Source: Dunaliella salina (Eukaryota > Chlorophyta > Chlorophyceae > Chlamydomonadales > Dunaliellaceae). From it: 47,154 nucleotides of DNA. A program made the position numbers and the translations under genes. This document shows positions 41,809-47,154 of the stretch, one piece after another (within the stretch, counting starts at the first letter, position 1; the number at the start of each line of letters is the position of its first letter). The notes under the pieces were generated by a model. It saw only the letters and a program-made list of their open reading frames with translations. It was not told where the DNA came from and ran no database searches. The DNA lies in contig MU069570.1 of NCBI GenBank assembly GCA_002284615.2, positions 171,500-218,653 on the forward strand, written 5' to 3'.

Positions 41809-41931
41809 CTTCTTCTGTTTTCTCTCGGTGAAGAGGATACACGGTGCCTCGGCCCTAGGTATCCCCTTTTCCTTAATTGATGTGGGGAGTGTTTTCATTG
41901 CATAGTTTTTCTTTTCTTTTCTTTTTCTTCT
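41809..41931 (+). repeat. B2 3' UTR, stem-loop and tail
   Basis: TTAATTGATGTGGGGAGTG, loop TTTT, CATTGCATAG, then TTTTTC and CTTTT repeats to 41931, where the target-site duplication begins. Confidence 0.82.
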
Positions 41932-41941
41932 GGGGGAGCCA

Positions 41942-42960
41942 AGGTCATACATGATCCATAGCATGCGGTCATGATCGGTTGTGTTGAATGCGGAGGTGAA
42001 ATCCACAATGAGGGCATAGATGTCTTGTTCAAAGAATTTGGCGTTTACTAAGCTCATTACCACATTTTGGAGCTGGTGAATTATATCCCTTGCGATGCAG
42101 AAGCCAGCCTGCGTACTGCTGATAAGTGAGTTCGCTTCAGCATACTTGTAAAGTGTGCTAGTAATGAGGCGGGTCCAGAGTTTGTAGAGCGTGTTAGCAA
42201 TTCCTATTGGTCTGTAGGAGGAAAGGTTAGTTTCTCCTCCTTTTCCCTCGCCTATCTGGATAGTGCTGCTTGCTTTCCAGTTCACAGGGGTGAGACGCGT
42301 GGCCCACATGATGATGAAGAGCTTGTGTATACTACACAAAGTAGTAGTTTCTTGGATCTCAGGAGGGAGCATCCTCAAGAGCTCATTAGCTATGCCATCC
42401 GGCCCTGGAGTTCTGTTGTTGCTCATAGTCTTTATGCATTCGCGGAAGGCACTTTTGCCAAGGATCTTGGAGTGGAGCCAGCTGCAGCCTCTTTCTTGTT
42501 TTTCCTCTAATTCATATTTGTTTATTTGAGACTGGAAGGTGAAGGGGTTCGGAACATGTGTTGATGCTCCTGCTTGCTCCCAAGGATAACTTCTGGGTGC
42601 TTCCTTTGGAAGGTATTTTCCAGTTTTTTTGTCAACGTTTTTGAGAGCATTGCTGTAGCATTCCTCTACAATTTGTGCAATTTTACTGGGTTCTGTTTCT
42701 AGATGGTTATCTCCAGGGTTGTGTAGGGCTTGAAGGCCAGCTCTTGGTTGTGCACCCTTTTTCCTCGAAGACTTCTTTGTGCGTTTTCTTTGGGTTTTTG
42801 ATAGCAAGTTTGCATTGCTGTTTGCAAGCTTGTTTGGTTTGCTCAATGTTTTTGGTCCGGTCAATGCTAGCTGTAGTTTCTCTGGAAAAAAAGATTTTCC
42901 AGCTGTTCTTGCAAGAGGTAGGTTGGGATTGAGCATTCTTAGCTCTGAGATTGCCTTATG
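41942..42960 (-). pseudogene. B1 reverse transcriptase, N-terminal half
   Basis: NRTPGPDGIANELLRMLPPE, TPVNWKASSTIQIGEGKG, then the LSSYRPIGIANTLYKLWTRL segment, TQAGFCIARD, LIVDFTSAFNTTDHDRML (motif A). The frame runs into B2 tail sequence at about 41941, so the last ~100 codons of the visible open frame are antisense B2, not B1. Confidence 0.82.
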
Positions 42961-43370
42961 TAAGGCTTCATCGCCTTTGACTTACTCAAACACATTAGAG
43001 GTAAAGTATTTGGCGTTGACGAAGGGTGAGAGGACATGTTTCTGGATGGCTCTGGTATGACCGAGTCTTTTCAGCAGAGAGCTGCGCTTGTTGCTGACAG
43101 GTCTTGGGTTGTAGTGTCTATGGTCTTCAGACATTGCTAGTCCCGCAAATTTTGAGTGCAACGTCATGGGAGGAATGTATGAGGTAAAGAACTGTGTTTG
43201 CCTGGTCCTCCAGAATTTCAGGGGCAGGTCTTTGGCATAGAGAGGTGAGCTTCTTGGTAGTGTTGGCACTTGTTGACCTGAGGTTTTCAAGGAAGGTGCT
43301 AGCCTCTGTATAGGCTGGTTTAAACACTTGCAGAGTTCCTTCGAGCTCCTGGATGACTCCATGTGTGGTG
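42961..43370 (-). pseudogene. B1 linker between AP endonuclease and RT
   Basis: 130 codons with PLKFWRTRQTQFFTSYIPPM and RPVSNKRSSLLKRLGHTRAI. Present in B1, missing from B2, where the flanking sequences are joined directly (SIPTS to NANLLS). Confidence 0.6.
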
Positions 43371-44294
43371 TCAAGAACAGCTGAAGGTTTTTAATGCGTG
43401 ATATGGAGACATCAAGAATGCTGGTTGGTATGCTGAGCAGAAGGGGATGTGGTCACTCAAGTAACCAAGCTTGCAGGTATGGCAGGGAATGCAAGTAGAT
43501 GCAAGTCTGGAGGGCAGAATAATGTCATCAATGCTGCCAAAGGAGTAAATGGTACTCTTGTCAGCTTCTCTGCCTGTGGCTTGACAGTGGGTCCAGGGCC
43601 TAGCGGCTTCCTCATTACAGGGTGAGAGGTTGTTAGAGAGAAGAGAATTCCTGTACTGGATGTCACAGGGATAGCTCCTGTTGCTGGTTACGTCATCATC
43701 TGTTATTGCTGCATTCATATCCCCAACAATGATGGGTGTTCACGATGGATTCAAGCTCTGCTTGCATCTGACCTCTTGAGCCCATGTGTTCTGGAGAGCT
43801 GCCTGAGGGCCAATAGGCACCAATTATTAGGTGGCTTGAGAATTTACTTTTTAGGATAACAGAGGCGCGCCTGCCATTTGGATCTAGGCTTACATTGGAG
43901 CACTTGGTTAAGAGAGCTATATCTGTGCGAACACAGATGATAATCGCACCGTCTCTGTTGTAGGCAGGCCACCACTTATGTTGTTTGAGTAAGTTGACCA
44001 GCCACGCTCGTTCTGTGTTGCTCTTTTTGAGCTTGATTTCTGTGAGCACTAGGACATCTGGGTTGTGCATAGCAATGACATGTCCCAAGTCCAAATGCCT
44101 TGTAAACAGGCCTCTTACATTCATGGTCATGAATTTGAGCTTTGTGATCCTAATATTGAAGTGAGGTTGGGAGGGAGCTTGGTGCTCGCTACGATAGCTG
44201 TTTTCATCGGCACTGCTTGGTAGAGTATGCGGAGAGGGGGCAATTGTGTAATTGTTTGCAAGAGGGTGGGGACTGTAGGGAAGTTGTAGGGAAG
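43371..44294 (-). pseudogene. B1 AP endonuclease and 5' end
   Basis: ITKLKFMTMNVRGLF (start of an exonuclease III-like fold), DVLVLTEIKLKK (Glu motif), ASVILKSKFSSHLIIGAYWP, a frame change in the GDMNA motif near 43730, SIDDIILPSRLAST, GYLSDHIPF. The reading frame of MTMNVRG is open upstream to the element edge at 44294. A short frame ending SQSSNS overlaps the ATG at 44130 by ATGA. Confidence 0.8.
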
Positions 44295-45150
44295 TGCAAG
44301 CCTGTGAGCATGCTCAACAGAATGGGCATGAAGTTTAAAGCCGGAAGCCAAATGGAACATAGACGGTCCAGTTCCACCTGTCTGAAATGACTTAGGGTAT
44401 GCTTGTTATGAGTTAGTTATGGCTAAACACCTTCCACCAGCACCCAGGAAAAATAACACAGAGTGCCTCCTTTTGCACTGGTCAGTTTGTAGAGCTCTGC
44501 ATGCTGTTGCTGTGCTGCTTCTAACTGTTGTCCAGGCCTTGCACCGCACAGTCTTTAATTCCAAGTGCACATGCCTCTTATCGGAATGAAATTGTGGAGG
44601 ATGTCCCACACAATAAGCTGTGTTGGCACTCTGTATGGACCTGTGCCTACTGCACAACACATGGTGTAAGCAGGAGGAAGAAGAAAAGAAAGAAGAACAA
44701 GATGTGGGCTTGGCATGGTTGGGGGGGACCAAGACAGCATCAGGATGGCTGGAGGTGAGATTAGTTCTTACAGGAAGATTTCAAGGAAGGAGGTGAAGGG
44801 GTTAAGTACTGTTTGAGGCACGTGGAGGAATTTGGATGTTATATTGCGCCAGCCAATCATCACTCCTTACATACGGATTGGTCAAGCCAGTGCCTCAAGG
44901 GCTTTTGCTGAAAGCTTTTGCGTTCATTCTACCTGCAAAACAATGGCATTCAGTTTTCATGCTAGGCATGACATAATTTGGTAGCCTGAGAGCACGAGGA
45001 GTGCCTTGTCTGGTTCGTGACAGCCTGGGAGAGGGCAGAATGGGTTGGTAGATCTTCTGAACCACATGTTTTTGCTAACACACTGTGCCTGCGCAATATT
45101 CTAGGATGGTGTGCTTCATGGGAGCGGATATTACAGGATTTCAGTATTAC
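44295..45150 (-). pseudogene. A4 zinc-knuckle region and PD-(D/E)XK endonuclease
   Basis: SAPMKHTIL near 45120, LPGCHEPDKALLVLSGY near 45030, KTECHCFAGRM, then SSHPDAVLVPP near 44730 (PD kept), HVHLELKTVRCK near 44560 (ExK kept), and FKLHAHSVEHAHRL near 44340. Broken frames, most diverged copy, yet the metal-binding core is still readable. Confidence 0.68.
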
Positions 45151-46159
45151 CGGAATACAGGAAACATGACGCCTCCATTAGAGGCCTTAGTCAAAAAGAC
45201 TGACTGCTTGCCTGTCTGTAGAAAAAGAGGAGTCCATGAAGAAAATCATTAAGCTTGTTGTTGTTTTGATTCAAAAAGGAGCGCATATGGTAAGACTGTA
45301 CATGGTGCAAGGTAGGCAAGGAAGGGACTGTCTAAGAAGAAAGATGCAGTAAAGAAAGGGGGGGGACCATGGAATAGAGAAGCTTACTTACTACTGAGAG
45401 AGCATGAGGATGAGTACTCCTGAAAAGAACATGTTGTTCACCCTGAATATCATCTTGGGCATCATAGAGATCTCATGTGGTGAAAATAGAGTCGTCCCAC
45501 GAAGCTTGCTCAACTTTCAAATCATGGACACAATGTTTGAAACGAATGCACTCTGAACACTGTATTTAGGGAGTTCCAAGTACAAGTATTTGAGCACGGC
45601 GTAAGGAGAGTAGGTGACACATGGCATGTGAATTCTTGGTTTGAATTGCACTCCAGTGATGATAGGTCAACTTTTTGCTGTAAGCTCCCGTAAATGATAA
45701 GGAGAGGATTGTCTCCAGTAAGCCAGATGACAAGAGCTGAAATCCACAATTAGTTGACGCAAATCCACATGGTATGCAGAGCATGTCTTCTGCTGGAAAG
45801 TATGCGCATGATGTGAGCCATTCATGGCAGTGAACAATTGAGCATTCCAACAAGAACAGTTCCTAGAGCTGAGAGATAGATCTGCATGGAAAACTCGGCG
45901 TAGGAGTGGACTGTTGCAATGCAGGAGCGGATAATAGCAACGTGTACTGGTTCTGAACCAGTTAAACTGGATAGGCCACATTCTCTCAGAATACTCCAAG
46001 AAGGAGTGGATATTCTGACTTCAAGCATAGATCCCAGATTTCTGGGCAGTAGCCATTTCTAAATAATGTTGTCTCAATCCCCTATTGAAGAGAAGGAGTG
46101 GCCCGCACCTGACTCATGTACATGCCTGCTGGAATGACGTGCGTCCTGGACAGCTATAG
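45151..46159. other. spacer, nothing recognisable
   Basis: Short open frames exist on the minus strand but show no family motifs or coding bias that I would trust. A small palindrome CTGGTTCTGAACCAG lies near 45947. Confidence 0.5.
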
Positions 46160-46235
46160 GCAAGCACAGAGAAATGAAAAGAAAAAAAAAATAAAAGTCT
46201 ACGCAAGCCAAAGGCTGCGTACATTAAGGCAAGAA
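46160..46235 (-). mobile_element. SINE-like 3' end
   Basis: On the minus strand TACGCAGCC, TTT, GGCTTGCGTA can form a stem with one bulged T, followed by GACTTTTATTTT and a T/C-rich run. Same layout as the SINE at 7945 and as 46997-47046. Confidence 0.5.
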
Positions 46236-46329
46236 TCCCTAACAAAACTTAGAGGCCTCACCAGGGGGCTTTCTACCTAGACTAGACAAAACTAGCCTAG
46301 AGAGAGCAGAGCATGGAGACTACGTGTCA

Positions 46330-46925
46330 TTTGGTCGTCAGAAAGTGTGGTTTGGCCTGATGTAGGCCTGATTCAGGACAGTTGGTTCTGATTTGAACCT
46401 GAATCAGGAGGGAGGTCTGATCTGGACCTGATCCACCCCTGATTCAGGATGGGAAACGCCTAATTCAGAATTGCCTTATGGTGATCGTGTTGGCTTACTT
46501 GAGGCAGGTCTGAATCAGTTCTGATGTACACCTGAGTCAGGATGAACAACGCCTGATTCAGAACTGCCATTTCTAATATATTTTGCGTACTTGGAGCAGG
46601 TCTATTCTGGACCTGATCCACACCTGATTCAGAATGAAGAACGCCTGACTCAGGGCTGCCTCTCTTTATCTAATTTGCCTACTTGGAGCAGGTCTGAATC
46701 AATTTTGATATACACCTGATTCAGGATGGACAACCCTTGATTCAGAACTGCCTTCTTTTAAATCTATTCGGCTTACTGACCTGGACCTGATCCAGGTCTG
46801 ATTCAATCAGGACCTTGCCTGTTTAAGAAATGCCTGCTTTAACCCAGTTCTACCAACTTCCTGTAGGTCTGAGTCAGTTCTGAAGTACACCTGATTCATG
46901 GGTGTTTGCACCTGAATCAGGAAAC
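46330..46925. repeat. ~92-bp-period array built on CTGATTCAGG
   Basis: Units at about 46406, 46498, 46590 and 46682 (periods 92, 92, 94), with degenerate ones on both sides. Each has a GCAGGTCTGAATC-type start, one or two CACCTGATTCAGGAT words and GCCTGATTCAGAACTGCC. CTGATTCAG and its complement CTGAATCAG both occur, so the DNA can fold on itself. Confidence 0.85.
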
Positions 46926-46996
46926 CTCTACTAATAAAATGTCTTTGCACCATGTATGGCCCCCTAAAGGCCACTTGTGTGCTGCAAACTCGCTAA

Positions 46997-47045
46997 AGAA
47001 AGAAAAGAAAAGTCTATGCAAGCCAAAGGCCACGTGCATCAAGGG

Positions 47046-47046
<1 letters not shown>
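46997..47046 (-). mobile_element. SINE-like 3' end
   Basis: On the minus strand TTGATGCACGTGGCC, TTT, GGCTTGCATAGAC, then CTTTTCTTTTCTTT. It ends directly at the AC microsatellite. Confidence 0.5.
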
Positions 47047-47096
<50 letters not shown>

Positions 47097-47103
47097 GAAG
47101 CGT

Positions 47104-47154
<51 letters not shown>
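47047..47154. repeat. (AC)n microsatellites
   Basis: Two AC runs, 47047-47094 and 47107 to the window end, separated by TGGAAGCGTAAA. Confidence 0.97.

Larger units (their letters stand above)
34014..41931 (+). mobile_element. B2: RandI/Dualen-like retrotransposon, 7.9 kb, inserted in B1
   Basis: B2 begins within the AP endonuclease (DVLVLTEIKL near 34018-34045), so it is slightly 5'-truncated, and ends in the stem-loop and CTTTT-type tail at about 41880-41931. Flanking duplication GGGGAAGCCA/GGGGGAGCCA, one mismatch in ten. Domain order: AP endonuclease, RT, linkers, PHD, central region, RNase H, zinc knuckle, PD-(D/E)XK. It is the youngest layer of the nest. Relative to B1 it lacks about 0.5 kb between endonuclease and RT. 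Confidence 0.88.
27626..44294 (-). mobile_element. B1: RandI/Dualen-like retrotransposon, ~8.7 kb, split by B2
   Basis: B1 reads from 44294 down to 41942 and from 34013 down to 27626. B2 fills the space between on the other strand. The RT frame stops at IMYD near 41945 and resumes at DAIDT near 34000. B2 is flanked by GGGGAAGCCA (34004-34013) and GGGGGAGCCA (41932-41941). B1 is thus about 8.74 kb without B2. Domains, 5' to 3': AP endonuclease, RT, linker, PHD, central region, RNase H, zinc knuckle, PD-(D/E)XK endonuclease, stem-loop and tail. The frame of the first domain is open to the 5' edge, so the element may still lack an N-terminus. Confidence 0.85.
27304..45150 (-). mobile_element. 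A4: family A remnant, host of the B1-B2 nest
   Basis: A4 occupies 45150-44295 (zinc knuckle and endonuclease) and 27625-27304 (3' UTR and tail), with B1 between. TGCAA is found at 44295-44299 and at 27621-27625 as the target-site duplication. Other family A copies are continuous across this point. Its 3' UTR also carries a 100-bp micro-insertion (27364-27463). Its tail abuts the tail of A3. Confidence 0.72.

Noticed and set aside
27626..41931. B1/B2 head-to-head arrangement as LINE 5' inversion (twin priming)
   Set aside because: Both arms have complete 3' ends, and the missing B1 part is found beyond B2 with a target-site duplication, so a nested insertion explains it.
34014..41931. LTR retrotransposon or retrovirus-like element
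   Set aside because: No long terminal repeats, protease, integrase or primer-binding site; the endonuclease and RT motifs are of non-LTR type.
41629..42936. 435-codon minus-strand frame as a single protein
   Set aside because: The part beyond about 41942 is antisense B2 tail and endonuclease sequence fused by insertion; only 41942-42936 belongs to B1.
45522..46028. Overlapping minus-strand frames at 45.5-46.0 kb
   Set aside because: Three overlapping frames with no motif, start context or repeat relation.

Overview
The window is nuclear DNA from a eukaryote, most likely a unicellular alga of the green lineage. The evidence is one spliced nuclear gene for a plastid-type ATP/ADP translocase with an N-terminal extension resembling a transit peptide, GT-AG introns with small phased exons, and a non-LTR retrotransposon whose double-endonuclease layout matches Dualen/RandI elements, first described in Chlamydomonas. 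The species cannot be fixed from the sequence. There is one single-copy gene, at 16.8-23.1 kb on the minus strand. Almost everything else is retrotransposon DNA inserted into other retrotransposon DNA.

Layout. 0-0.8 kb: spacer ending in a cluster of CAGCCG inverted repeats. 0.8-9.5 kb: element A1 (plus), interrupted by a same-family element A2 (minus, 3587-7891), a tRNA-derived SINE (7945-8073) and a 122-bp micro-insertion (2500-2621). 9.5-14.35 kb: a second kind of non-LTR element (family C, YADD reverse transcriptase), split by a 49-bp micro-insertion, the 3' end of a family D element and an unidentified 1.6-kb segment. 14.35-16.5 kb: spacer with a tRNA-like remnant. 16.76-23.14 kb: the translocase, eight exons, with repeat-rich introns. 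23.38-24.06 kb: assembly gap. 24.7-27.3 kb: element A3 (plus). 27.3-45.15 kb: a three-tier nest, A4 (minus) containing B1 (minus), which contains B2 (plus). 45.15-47.15 kb: spacer, a 92-bp-period array built on CTGATTCAGG, and two AC microsatellites.

Families A and B are homologous. Read across B1 and B2, the protein order is AP-type endonuclease, reverse transcriptase, proline-rich linkers with basic NLS-like clusters, a PHD-type zinc finger, RNase H, a CCHC-type zinc knuckle, and a C-terminal PD-(D/E)XK restriction-like endonuclease. This is the dual-endonuclease arrangement of the Dualen/RandI clade plus a PHD finger between RT and RNase H. The cysteine protease reported for Dualen was not recognised. 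All A and B copies, the micro-insertions and the SINE-like pieces end in a short stem-loop followed by a CTTTT-rich pyrimidine tail. The stem covaries between families A and B, which suggests a shared 3' recognition signal for target-primed reverse transcription and LINE-SINE partnership.

The nesting was solved by reading proteins across junctions: in each case removing the insert plus one target-site duplication restores the host reading frame. All copies carry frameshifts or stops except for long intact segments, notably the 806-codon endonuclease-RT frame of B2.
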